Assembly: GCA_963974125.1 (NCBI GenBank)
Contig: CAXBCH010000011.1
Location: 44,485 to 108,484 of the forward strand
Length of the DNA stretch: 64,000 nucleotides
From: Haliea sp963974125
GTDB lineage: Bacteria; Pseudomonadota; Gammaproteobacteria; Pseudomonadales; Halieaceae
Direction: 5' to 3'
The position numbers were made by a program, and so were the translations under genes. Positions 9,071 to 17,259 of this stretch are shown here, piece by piece. Position 1 is the first letter of the stretch. The number at the start of each line of letters is the position of its first letter. The notes below the pieces were generated by a model. That model was not told the origin of the DNA. It searched no databases and was given only the letters and a program-made list of their open reading frames with translations.

Positions 9071-9856
9071 TCAGGCCTGAAGAGAGGGGTCTGTATGCAC
9101 TGCCAGGCGCCGCGAGCCGGAAAAAATATCCCGGGGCCGCAAGCCGTAGATGCGTCTTATGGAATGGCTGAAATGCGTGGAGTCCGGGTAGCCTATCTGC
9201 AGCGCCACTTCGGTGAGGCTGCTGCCCCTGGCAACGTGGGCAAGCATGGCACGGGCGCGCTTCCAGGCACAGAAACTGCGGAAGGTCATGCCCACTTCAT
9301 CGCGGAACAGGTGCACGAAGCGAGAGAAGGACAGGCCGCAGGCCGCTGCATGATCTGCGGCGGTATGCTTGTCGCCGGGGTTGGCGGCAATGGTCTCCGC
9401 GGCGGCGGCAATGCGGGGATCCAGCGGCCGCGCCAGCAGATCGCCGCCAAAGAAATAGTGGTCGACCGCGCTGTCACTGCACTCCAGACTCTCTGATTGC
9501 CGGGCCCAGGAATGAAAAGCTGCCTGCAGGCGGCGGTGCTCGGGGGACCCATCCATACAGGCGGCTTCGAGAGCTGGTCGTGACAATCCCTCCGGCACCA
9601 GCTCCGGCTCAATCACGATCAGGTCGATCACCCGCTCCGGCACTGAGATCGCAACGGGCATGTTGGCAGGCACCAGCGCAATGCGAGTGCTCTGCCGGGG
9701 GGCGTCACCAATACGGATACTGAAGGGCTCTCCCGCTGTCGAGTAGATCGACAAGCCGCCGAGGGTTCGCTCCCGGGGCTGCCCCAGCAAGCCGCGGTAC
9801 ACCGTGCGCCCGCGGGTGATCATCATCGCCAGTTCTGGCGGCGGCGCTGCTGTCAC
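9071..9856 (-). CDS. AraC-family transcriptional regulator
   Basis: A 261-residue protein with a divergent N-terminal sensing half and a C-terminal AraC DNA-binding domain. The second helix-turn-helix and trailing signature read FRSFCAWKRARAMLAHVARG and EVALQIGYPDSTHFSHSIRR-IYGLRPRDIF. Its ATG overlaps the fadE stop (ATGA), so it is translationally coupled to the acyl-CoA dehydrogenase gene, an unusual place for a regulator. The carboxylase operon follows 118 bp downstream and is the obvious target. In Pseudomonas the atu cluster is controlled by a TetR-type AtuR instead, so the regulator appears to have been swapped here. The effector is unknown. Confidence 0.88.
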   Translation of the reverse strand: MTAAPPPELAMMITRGRTVYRGLLGQPRERTLGGLSIYSTAGEPFSIRIGDAPRQSTRIALVPANMPVAISVPERVIDLIVIEPELVPEGLSRPALEAACMDGSPEHRRLQAAFHSWARQSESLECSDSAVDHYFFGGDLLARPLDPRIAAAAETIAANPGDKHTAADHAAACGLSFSRFVHLFRDEVGMTFRSFCAWKRARAMLAHVARGSSLTEVALQIGYPDSTHFSHSIRRIYGLRPRDIFSGSRRLAVHTDPSLQA

Positions 9857-12258
9857 AGCAGGGTTTCGAAGTGGTCGGTCAGCACGCAGTCGCGGCGACG
9901 GGCATCGTATTCGCGCAGCGGCTCCACATCCTCGCTGCGAATAATCTGCTTGTCCACGGCCGCCTGCAAGGCATCGTCCAGACTGTCGGCGTCCAACTCA
10001 CCCTTGCTCCAGGCCCGCTGGAAGGCCTGGAACGGCTCGTCCACTCGCAGCAGCATCTGGTAGGCGGTCTCCACCCGGCCGACCGCGTCCTCGGGATCCT
10101 CGCTCACGTAGACATGGGTCGCCAGCATTGCGCGCACCGCATTGGGCTCCATGACCAGTGCACCCAGTTCGCGAATCTGGCGGTCATCCGGGGCCCGGAA
10201 AACCCGCCCCAGGGGCAGGCACAGGGCGCGCATGAGCAGGCCCAGGGCGCGCGGCTGGAAGTTGTCACAGTAGGCGAGCAAGGCCTGCTGGGCAGCGTAC
10301 AGCGAGTTCTGCAGGGCGAAGGCCGCGTGCGCATCACCCTCCTTGCTGCGGGGCTGGGTGGCGTGGAATTTCAACAGGCTGCTGGCGATGAACAACTGGC
10401 TGTGGACGTCCCCCAGACGCGCCGACAGCAACTCGCGGCGCTTGAGATCGCCGCCGAGGACGCCCAGGGCGACATCGGCACAGGTGGCCAGCGCCGCACT
10501 CAGGTGATTGATGCGCTGATACCAGCGGCGGCTGAAATCATCGGCACCCGAGGGTACCGGGCTGAAGCGCGCGGCACTGATCCCCAGCACCACCAGCCGC
10601 GCCAGGTTGCTGCTGATATGGCCGAGGTGCTGCATGAAAAGCGGCTCGAATTCGCGCAGGCCCTGGTGGGTCTCCTCCGCCTGCAGGGTCTGCATCTCGT
10701 CGAACAGGTAGGGGTGGCAACGCATGGCCCCCTGGCCAAAAATCATCAGCGAGCGGGTGAGGATATTGGCGCCTTCAACCGTGATCGCCACCGGCAGGGC
10801 ATGGTAGCCCGCGGCGAGGAAATTGCGCGGCCCGAGCTGGATGCCGCGGCCACCAACAACGTCCATGCCATGGTTGACCAGATTCCGCATCAACTCGGTG
10901 GCGTGGTATTTGGCCATGGCGGTCATGACCGAGGGTGTACCGTCCTCCAGGCCCCGGGTGACCATCTGCCGCATTGCCTCCAGGGTATAGGCGCCAGAAG
11001 CAATCTCGGCGGTGGCTTCCTGGACGCCCTCGAACTTGCCCACTTCCATGTTGAACTGGCGGCGGATGCGGGCGTAGGCGCCCACCATCAGGTAGCACAT
11101 TTCGCCGCTGGCGGTAGACAGGGCCGGCAGGGACACGCCGCGACCGGCGCCCAGACACTCGATCAGCATGCGCCAGCCCTTGCCGGCCATCTCCGGCCCG
11201 CCGATGATCCAGTCCACCGGGATGAACACGTCCTCGCCCATGACCGGCCCGTTCATGAACGGCGCCCCCGGATTGTGGCGACGCCCGGTCTCCACTCCCG
11301 GGTGGTCGGCCGGCAGCAGGGCGCAGGTAATGCCGTAGTCGACCTTGTCCGGGTCGCCCAACAGACCCTCCGGGTCCCGCAGCTGGAACGCCAGCCCCAC
11401 GACCGTGGCTACCGGGGCCAGGGTAATCCAGCGCTTGTGGAAGTTGAGCCGCAGGCCGATGACTTCCTCGCCCTCGAATTCCCCCTTGCAGACCAGCCCG
11501 ATATCCGGGATGGCCCCCGCATCCGAGCCGACCTCGGGACCGGTGAGACCGAAACAGGGCAGTTCCGAGCCGTCCGCCAGGCCCGGCAGCCAGCGCTGCT
11601 TCTGTTCGTCAGTGCCATACTTCACCAGCAGTTCGCCGGGGCCGAGAGAGTTGGGCACCATGGCAGTCACCGCCGCGGTGATCGAGCGGCTGGCGATCTT
11701 GCTCATGATGCGGCTCTGGGCGTAGGGGCTGAAATCCCGGCCGCCGAAGGACTCGGGAATGATCAGGCCGAAGAAGCCCTTCTGCCGCAGGTAGTCCCAC
11801 ACCTCCGGCGACAGGTCCTGGCGCTGGTGCACATCCCATTCGTCGATCATGGCGCAGAGCTCGTTGGTCTCGTTGTCGATGAACGCCTGCTCCTTGTCTG
11901 ACAGCGCTGGCGGATGAATGGCGGCAAAGCGATGCCAGTCCGGCTTGCCGCTGAACAGGTCTTTCTCCCACCAGGTGGTGCCCGCCTCCAGGGCCTCGCG
12001 CTCGGTGCTGCTCATCGGGGGCATGGCCTTGCGCAGCATGGCGTACACCGGCGCCACCAGATAGCGGCGGCGCCACTCCTCGACATTGAGCAGGGCGATG
12101 ACTGCCACAACCGGCAACAGCACCAGCCACATGCCCCCGTGCAGCTGGGTCAGCAACAGCGCACCAACTCCCACCACCACAGAGCCGACCGGCAATGACG
12201 GGCGGTACCAGAGCACCGCGATGACCAGGGCCAGGAAGAGCAGAATAGACAGCAACAT
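9853..12258 (-). CDS. fadE: FadE-type acyl-CoA dehydrogenase, membrane associated
   Basis: An 801-residue protein matching the long FadE class (E. coli FadE is 814). Residues 1-60 form two hydrophobic segments (MLLSILLFLALVIAVLWY and a second at about 23-58). Then comes the FadE-specific linker (PVYAMLRKAMPPMSSTEREA; TTWWEKDLFSGKPDW), the flavin-binding ACAD core (SFGGRDFSPYAQS; FGLTGPEVGSDAGAIPD), and a C-terminal extension characteristic of FadE. It catalyses the first oxidation of fatty acyl-CoA beta-oxidation. A good GAGG lies upstream of the start. It heads the operon that runs through araC into the atuA-carboxylase set, suggesting it supplies the dehydrogenation step there. Confidence 0.93.
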   Translation of the reverse strand: MLLSILLFLALVIAVLWYRPSLPVGSVVVGVGALLLTQLHGGMWLVLLPVVAVIALLNVEEWRRRYLVAPVYAMLRKAMPPMSSTEREALEAGTTWWEKDLFSGKPDWHRFAAIHPPALSDKEQAFIDNETNELCAMIDEWDVHQRQDLSPEVWDYLRQKGFFGLIIPESFGGRDFSPYAQSRIMSKIASRSITAAVTAMVPNSLGPGELLVKYGTDEQKQRWLPGLADGSELPCFGLTGPEVGSDAGAIPDIGLVCKGEFEGEEVIGLRLNFHKRWITLAPVATVVGLAFQLRDPEGLLGDPDKVDYGITCALLPADHPGVETGRRHNPGAPFMNGPVMGEDVFIPVDWIIGGPEMAGKGWRMLIECLGAGRGVSLPALSTASGEMCYLMVGAYARIRRQFNMEVGKFEGVQEATAEIASGAYTLEAMRQMVTRGLEDGTPSVMTAMAKYHATELMRNLVNHGMDVVGGRGIQLGPRNFLAAGYHALPVAITVEGANILTRSLMIFGQGAMRCHPYLFDEMQTLQAEETHQGLREFEPLFMQHLGHISSNLARLVVLGISAARFSPVPSGADDFSRRWYQRINHLSAALATCADVALGVLGGDLKRRELLSARLGDVHSQLFIASSLLKFHATQPRSKEGDAHAAFALQNSLYAAQQALLAYCDNFQPRALGLLMRALCLPLGRVFRAPDDRQIRELGALVMEPNAVRAMLATHVYVSEDPEDAVGRVETAYQMLLRVDEPFQAFQRAWSKGELDADSLDDALQAAVDKQIIRSEDVEPLREYDARRRDCVLTDHFETLL

Positions 12259-12332
12259 GACAGGTTTACCTCGCTGTGACGCTGCCGCAACGGCGCGCCC
12301 TTGTTTGAATCCACGGCTATAACCTTAGTCCA

Positions 12333-12362
12333 TTACGGTGACCGCGCACAATGCGTTATACT
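12333..12362 (+). promoter_or_regulatory. Possible promoter for sodB
   Basis: TATACT at 12357-12362 is a good -10 box; the best -35 (TTACGG, 12333-12338) is weak, at 18 bp spacing. It lies about 125 bp before the sodB start. The 228-bp interval between fadE and sodB shows no reading frame and must hold both divergent promoters. Confidence 0.35.
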
Positions 12363-12486
12363 ACGGGTCCTTCGCTGGACCTCCACCAATAACAGCGCCG
12401 GACTCCGCACTCGCGGGCCGGTGACGCGAAAGCACAAGTCTGGACGATTGCCAACTCACCAATCCTGAAATTTCTGGAGGACTACC

Positions 12487-13068
12487 ATGGCTTTTGAACT
12501 GCCCGCCCTGCCCTACCCCCGCGACGCACTGGCACCCCATATCTCCGAGGAGACGATCGACTATCACTACGGCAAGCACCACAATACCTACGTCGAGAAG
12601 CTGAACGGCATGATCCCGGGCACCGAATTCGAGGGCAAGTCGCTGGAGGAGATCATCAAGACGGCTTCCGGAGGCGTGTTCAACAATGCGGCCCAGGTCT
12701 GGAACCACAGCTTCTACTGGGAATGCCTGAGCCCCAACGGCGGCGGTGCAGCCACCGGTGCCGTGGCCGCTGCCATCGACAAGGCCTTCGGCTCCTTCGC
12801 CGACTTCAAAAAGGAATTCAGCGAAGCGGCTGCCGGCAATTTCGGCTCCGGCTGGACCTGGCTGGTCAAGAACGCTGACGGCAGCGTGGCCATCGTCAAC
12901 ACCAGCAACGCCGGGACCCCGTTGACTGACAGCGCGGTGACACCGCTGCTGACCGTGGACGTGTGGGAGCACGCCTACTACATCGACTACCGCAATGCCC
13001 GTCCCAAGTACCTGGAGGCTTTCTGGGCGCTGGTGAACTGGGACTTCGTGAACAAGAATTTCGCCTGA
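12487..13068 (+). CDS. sodB: Superoxide dismutase, iron type
   Basis: A 193-residue cytoplasmic Fe-SOD that dismutates superoxide to peroxide and oxygen. The N-terminus AFELPALPYPRDALAPHISE and the metal-ligand regions (KHHNTYVEKLN; NNAAQVWNHSFYWECLSP; DVWEHAYYIDYRN) are classic SodB. The glutamine in NNAAQVWNHSF and the phenylalanine pattern fit iron rather than manganese. Length is exactly typical. A strong GGAGG precedes the ATG by 7 bp. It is monocistronic, divergent from fadE and followed by a hairpin terminator. Iron-dependent regulation is expected from the family, but I see no clear Fur box. Confidence 0.96.
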   Translation: MAFELPALPYPRDALAPHISEETIDYHYGKHHNTYVEKLNGMIPGTEFEGKSLEEIIKTASGGVFNNAAQVWNHSFYWECLSPNGGGAATGAVAAAIDKAFGSFADFKKEFSEAAAGNFGSGWTWLVKNADGSVAIVNTSNAGTPLTDSAVTPLLTVDVWEHAYYIDYRNARPKYLEAFWALVNWDFVNKNFA

Positions 13069-13076
13069 GTCCCGAT

Positions 13077-13103
13077 GCCGGCGCGGATTTCTGCCGCGCC
13101 GGC
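13077..13103 (+). terminator. Hairpin after sodB
   Basis: A perfect 10-bp GC stem (GCCGGCGCGG / CCGCGCCGGC, 7-nt loop) starts 8 bp after the sodB stop. The following tract, CCTTCCT, is only moderately T-rich, so termination may be partial. It also sits between two convergent genes. Confidence 0.6.
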
Positions 13104-13117
13104 CCTTCCTCCCCGCC

Positions 13118-13567
13118 CTACACCGGCAACACCGTGGTGGCCTTGATCTCCTCCATCACAAAGCTGGCGGACACATCGAACAGGTCCGCGGCGATCAATT
13201 GCTGGTAGAGTCGGTCATAGTCCGGCATGTCGGCAACGACCGCTTTCAGCAAATAGTCGAGCTGCCCGCCCAGGCGATAGACCTCGAGCACACCCTCCAC
13301 GCCCTGCACCACCTCCCGAAAGCGCTGCACCCAGGCCTCATTGTGTTGATTGGTGCGGATGGTGATAAACACCGTGAGTCCGAGCCCGACCCTGGCGGCA
13401 TTGAGCAGGGTCACCCGCTGGCGGATCACTGCGTTCTGCTCCAGCTTTTGCAGCCGCCGCCAGCAGGCGGATTTGGAGATGCTCACCCGCTCGGCGAGGT
13501 CCGCCACCGACAGCGCGGCGTCAACCTGTAGCAGGCGCAACAATTGTTTGTCGGTCGAATCGAGCAT
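13118..13567 (-). CDS. Lrp/AsnC-family transcriptional regulator
   Basis: A 149-residue regulator starting MLDSTDKQLLRLLQVDAALS. An N-terminal winged HTH (VADLAERVSISKSACWRRLQKLEQ) is followed by a RAM ligand-binding domain. The start at 13567 is chosen because AGGAGG lies 7-8 bp upstream and family similarity begins there; the frame continues upstream for 34 implausible codons. It diverges from a class V aminotransferase-like gene across 170 bp of AT-rich DNA holding a 10-bp inverted repeat. The usual arrangement is that such a regulator controls itself and the divergent amino-acid enzyme. The effector amino acid is unknown. Confidence 0.9.
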   Translation of the reverse strand: MLDSTDKQLLRLLQVDAALSVADLAERVSISKSACWRRLQKLEQNAVIRQRVTLLNAARVGLGLTVFITIRTNQHNEAWVQRFREVVQGVEGVLEVYRLGGQLDYLLKAVVADMPDYDRLYQQLIAADLFDVSASFVMEEIKATTVLPV

Positions 13568-13621
13568 TCGTGCCTCCTGCACCCCTAAACGGAACGATAG
13601 TTCGGAATATAAAATTTTAAT

Positions 13622-13675
13622 GAAACATTGTAGCGATATTATCAAACTTTTGAACACAATCAGGCACAATGTTTC
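13622..13675. promoter_or_regulatory. Probable Lrp-type operator and lrp promoter
   Basis: GAAACATTGT (13622-13631) and ACAATGTTTC (13666-13675) form perfect 10-bp inverted arms with centres 44 bp apart, close to four helical turns. Between them a minus-strand promoter (TTCAAA at 13649-13654, 16-bp spacer, TACAAT at 13627-13632) reads toward the regulator gene. The first arm overlaps its -10 box, so autorepression is likely. Confidence 0.55.
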
Positions 13676-13737
13676 GGCTCCCGGGCGCTAGAATTCTCAT
13701 CCTGAAGCAACCGCAATCCACCCCGGGAGCATTGCCC

Positions 13738-15411
13738 ATGAACCACCTGATCGAGCGGATACGCCAGGCCGTCATCGGCCAGCGCCAGCCCATCACCACG
13801 CCCTTCGGTGACAAGCCGCTGGTGTATGCGGACTACACCGCCTCCGGCCGCAGCCTGGACTTCATTGAGGACTACATCCGCGAACAGGTGCTGCCCTTCT
13901 ACGCCAACACCCATACCGAGACCTCATTTACCGGCGCCCATACCACGACCCTGCGGGAAGCGGCGCGCCAGCAGGTGCGCGCAGCCGTCAATGGCGGCAG
14001 CGAGGACAAGGTGATCTTTTGCGGTTCCGGGGCCACCGCCGCCATCAACAAACTGATCGATGTGCTGAATCTGCGCCTGCCGGCGGAACTGGATGCCCGT
14101 TGCCAGCTGTCGGCACAGCTGCCCGAGGCCGAGCGACCAGTGGTCTTTATCGGCCCCTATGAGCACCACTCCAACGAACTGCCCTGGCGCGAGAGCATCG
14201 CCGAGCTGGAGGTCATCCCCCTCGATACCCGGGGTGGCATCGACCAGCAGGCACTGGCATCCGCCCTGGGGCGGCACGCACATCGCTCCCTGCTGATTGG
14301 CAGCTTTTCCGCCGCATCGAATGTCACCGGCATCAAGAGTGATGTGGCCGCCGTGACTCGCCTGCTGAAGGCGCACGGCGCCCTGGCGTTCTGGGACTAC
14401 GCCGCCGCCGGCCCCTACGTGGACATCGACATGAACGGCGATGACCCGCTGGACGCGGTGTTCCTGTCCCCGCACAAATTTGTCGGCGGCCCCGGTACAC
14501 CGGGTATCCTGGTGGCCAAAAGCGCGCTGTTTCGCAACCGGGTGCCGGCCATGGTGGGCGGTGGCACGGTGACCTATGTGACCCCGGAGGACCACGTCTA
14601 CAGCCGCGATATCGAGCGGCGCGAGGAAGGCGGCACGCCGGCCATCGTGGAATCCATTCGTGCAGGTCTGGTGTTTTCCCTGCAGCAGGCAGTGGGCACC
14701 GACACCATTCAAGCGAGGGAGTCAGCGCTGGCCGAGCGCGCCATGGCCCGGCTGCGGGCCTGCCCCAACATCGAGGTGCTCGGCAGTCACGCTGCTGCGC
14801 GCCTGCCGATATTCTCCCTGCGCTTTCGTCACGGCGAGCGCGACCTGCACTACGGTTTCGTGGTGGCGCTGCTCAACGACCTGTTCGGCATCCAGGCGCG
14901 CGGTGGCTGCTCCTGCGCGGGACCCTACGCCCATGCGCTGCTGGGCATGGACATGCGCTACAGCAAGCAGCTGGAAGCCGCGATCAGCGCGGGCAACAGC
15001 CTGCTGCGGCCGGGCTGGGTACGCCTGAACTTCAACTACTTTATCGATGAAGAGGAATTCGAGTATCTGCTGCGGGCACTGGAACTGGTGGCGGAACACG
15101 GCTGGCGGCTATTGCCCTGCTACCATGTGGACAGTACGGGCGGCGTCTGGCGCTTCCAGGGCCCCGAGACAGCGCGCCCCGATCCGCTCGCGGATCTCGC
15201 CTGGCTGGCGCGGCCGACCGCGGTGCCGGCAAGCCAGACGCCGCTCTCGCTGCAGGCACAGCTTGAACTGGCGGTGCAGGAATTGACCCGGGAGCAACGC
15301 CACACCACGGCTTCAACCCTGCAGTTGTCGCCCGCCCACGAACCTCTGCGCTGGTTTGTGCTGCCGCAGGAGGTGGTGCCCGCCGCCGCAGCCCCCGCGG
15401 TGAGTGCCTGA
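13738..15411 (+). CDS. Class V aminotransferase-fold PLP enzyme (cysteine desulfurase-like)
   Basis: A 557-residue PLP-dependent enzyme. Early blocks (VYADYTASGRSLDFIEDYI; NTHTETSFTGAHTT; CGSGATAAINKLIDVL) and the PLP-lysine motif FLSPHKFVGGPGTPGIL identify the class V fold of cysteine desulfurases and relatives. GGCSCAGPYAH near residue 405 provides a cysteine in the area where desulfurases carry theirs. It is 100-150 residues longer than SufS/IscS, with an extended C-terminus of no evident domain. The start at 13738 has GGGAG 8 bp upstream. It is divergent from an Lrp-type regulator, suggesting an amino-acid substrate. The exact reaction (desulfurase, lyase or transaminase) cannot be named. 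Confidence 0.75.
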   Translation: MNHLIERIRQAVIGQRQPITTPFGDKPLVYADYTASGRSLDFIEDYIREQVLPFYANTHTETSFTGAHTTTLREAARQQVRAAVNGGSEDKVIFCGSGATAAINKLIDVLNLRLPAELDARCQLSAQLPEAERPVVFIGPYEHHSNELPWRESIAELEVIPLDTRGGIDQQALASALGRHAHRSLLIGSFSAASNVTGIKSDVAAVTRLLKAHGALAFWDYAAAGPYVDIDMNGDDPLDAVFLSPHKFVGGPGTPGILVAKSALFRNRVPAMVGGGTVTYVTPEDHVYSRDIERREEGGTPAIVESIRAGLVFSLQQAVGTDTIQARESALAERAMARLRACPNIEVLGSHAAARLPIFSLRFRHGERDLHYGFVVALLNDLFGIQARGGCSCAGPYAHALLGMDMRYSKQLEAAISAGNSLLRPGWVRLNFNYFIDEEEFEYLLRALELVAEHGWRLLPCYHVDSTGGVWRFQGPETARPDPLADLAWLARPTAVPASQTPLSLQAQLELAVQELTREQRHTTASTLQLSPAHEPLRWFVLPQEVVPAAAAPAVSA

Positions 15412-15427
15412 GTCGCCGGGCCGCATC

Positions 15428-17161
15428 CTACTCCGCGCTATATACGGTCTTGCCGTCGACGATCGTGGTTAACACGCGGGCCGTGTGGATGGCATGGGGG
15501 GCCATCTCGAACAGGTTGTCGCTGAGCACCACCAGGTCCGCCTGCTTGCCCACCTGCAGGGAACCAATCTGGTCCTCCAGTCCCAGCTGCCAGGCGGCAT
15601 CCAGGGTATAGCCGCGAATTGCCTGCTCCAGGGTGATGATCTCGCTGGCGAGGGGCTGCGGCTTGAAATCCGGATCCCCCGCCGGGCGCCGGGTCATGCC
15701 CATCTCGATATTGAACAGCGGGTTGAGGCCGTCGAGGCCGATCCAGCTGGCCGGGTAGTCACTGCCCAGGGTAATGCGGGCGCCGCCGGCAGCGATGGAG
15801 CGCAGTGGGTAGTGCTGCTGCAGACGCTCCTCGCCGAGGAATTCCTGCGCGATATCGTCGTAGACGAACCAGGTCGGTGTTGACTGGGCGACGACATCCA
15901 GCGCACCGAAACGCGGGACATCCGCGGGGTTGACGATCTGCACATGGCAGAGGGTAAAACGGGAGCGGGTTTCCGGGTGTGCGAGCCGCGCCGCCTCCAC
16001 CGCATCCAGGCCCAGGCGCACGGCGCCGTCTCCCAGTGCATGCAGGTGGACATCGATATTGTCGCCGGCCGCGCGGGCGATGGCCGCTTTCGCGTCAGCG
16101 GCGGGCACCAGCGGTTGCGCGAGGTGCCCCTCCGGTTTCCGGTAGGGTTCCAGCATGAAGGCGGTTTGCGCCTCCACCGTGCCATCCAGGGAGATTTTCA
16201 GGGTGCGCAGGTCGAAGAACTCGGAGTGGAAACGCTGCTGCAGGCGCGCGAGGTCGGTCGGCGCTGAAGCGAGTTTGGCCGCGGTATTGACATAGAGCGA
16301 GCCCACCACCCGCAGCGGCAACCGGCCCTCGGCCACCAGGCGATCGAACAGGGCCAGGGTTTCCTCGCCACCTTCGATCATCCCGGCTTCAAAGGCGGCG
16401 GTAATCCCCAGCGCCGACAGGGTACCCAGAAACTGGTCGGCACCCGCCTCCAGGCTGGCTGCCGTGGTCACACCCAGTTTTTCACTGACCCAGGCAAAGG
16501 CAGCACCTTCGATCAGCCAGCCGGTCGGTGTGCCGTCGGGATAACGCTTGTAGTAGTGCACGCCGGGCACCGGGTCCGGGCTGTCAGCGGTCAGCCCTAC
16601 CATTTCCATGGCCTTGCTGTTGATCCAGGCCGAATGGAAACCCTCGTCAAAAATCATCGCCGGCCGGTCTGGCACCGCCCGGTCCAGCTCTGCCGCGGTA
16701 GGCCCCAGGTCACCAAACGCCGCACCCAGAAAGCCGGTCCCGATCACCGGGTTCTGCTCCGGATAGGCTGCCGCGTGCTCGGCAATTGCGGCAACCAGCT
16801 GCTCCGGACTCATGCCGGGCCCGAGGGCGGCGGCAAAGACGTAGGGGATGGTTTCGCCGATGTGCATGTGGGTGTCGATAAAGCCCGGCAGCACGAATTT
16901 CCCGTCGAGGTCTGTCTGCCGGGTGGCGTCTACGAGGTGGGGCCGGGCACCGGCGTAGTCGCCGACATAGACGATCGTGTCGCCGGCCATGGCGATGGTA
17001 TCCGCCCAGGGCTGATCCGGGTTCAGGGTATAAATGCGGCCGTTGTGCAGCAGCTGGTCAGCCGGTTGGGCTGCCAGCGCGGCTGCCGGCAACAGCAGGC
17101 CCAGGACCAGGACCAGGAGGCAGCGCTGCCAGCGGGTAACGAGGAAAGATAGCGACGCCAT
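15428..17161 (-). CDS. Exported amidohydrolase, YtcJ-like (amidohydrolase family 3)
   Basis: A 577-residue metal-dependent hydrolase with a signal peptide (RWQRCLLVLVLGLLLPAAALA) ending near residue 31. The mature protein has the amidohydrolase order: LLHNGRIYTLN, LPGFIDTHMHIGE (HxH metal ligands), VHLHALGDGAV, FTLCHVQIV and ITLGSDYPAS. Members act on cyclic or linear amides, often unidentified. The start at 17161 is preferred because GGAG lies 8 bp upstream; an ATG 4 codons earlier (17173) is possible. The frame stays open far upstream, but only as a shadow of hyuB. It is 98 bp downstream of hyuB on the same strand, with a TACCCC/GGGGTA hairpin between, and is probably the last cistron of the operon. 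Confidence 0.85.
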   Translation of the reverse strand: MASLSFLVTRWQRCLLVLVLGLLLPAAALAAQPADQLLHNGRIYTLNPDQPWADTIAMAGDTIVYVGDYAGARPHLVDATRQTDLDGKFVLPGFIDTHMHIGETIPYVFAAALGPGMSPEQLVAAIAEHAAAYPEQNPVIGTGFLGAAFGDLGPTAAELDRAVPDRPAMIFDEGFHSAWINSKAMEMVGLTADSPDPVPGVHYYKRYPDGTPTGWLIEGAAFAWVSEKLGVTTAASLEAGADQFLGTLSALGITAAFEAGMIEGGEETLALFDRLVAEGRLPLRVVGSLYVNTAAKLASAPTDLARLQQRFHSEFFDLRTLKISLDGTVEAQTAFMLEPYRKPEGHLAQPLVPAADAKAAIARAAGDNIDVHLHALGDGAVRLGLDAVEAARLAHPETRSRFTLCHVQIVNPADVPRFGALDVVAQSTPTWFVYDDIAQEFLGEERLQQHYPLRSIAAGGARITLGSDYPASWIGLDGLNPLFNIEMGMTRRPAGDPDFKPQPLASEIITLEQAIRGYTLDAAWQLGLEDQIGSLQVGKQADLVVLSDNLFEMAPHAIHTARVLTTIVDGKTVYSAE

Positions 17162-17259
17162 CGGTTTCTCCATTGCATGCGTGCCTGGGCACGGACGCCT
17201 GCCAATCTCGCAGACCGCTCCCGCGGGGACAATACCCCCACGGGGTAAGACCGGCCCAA

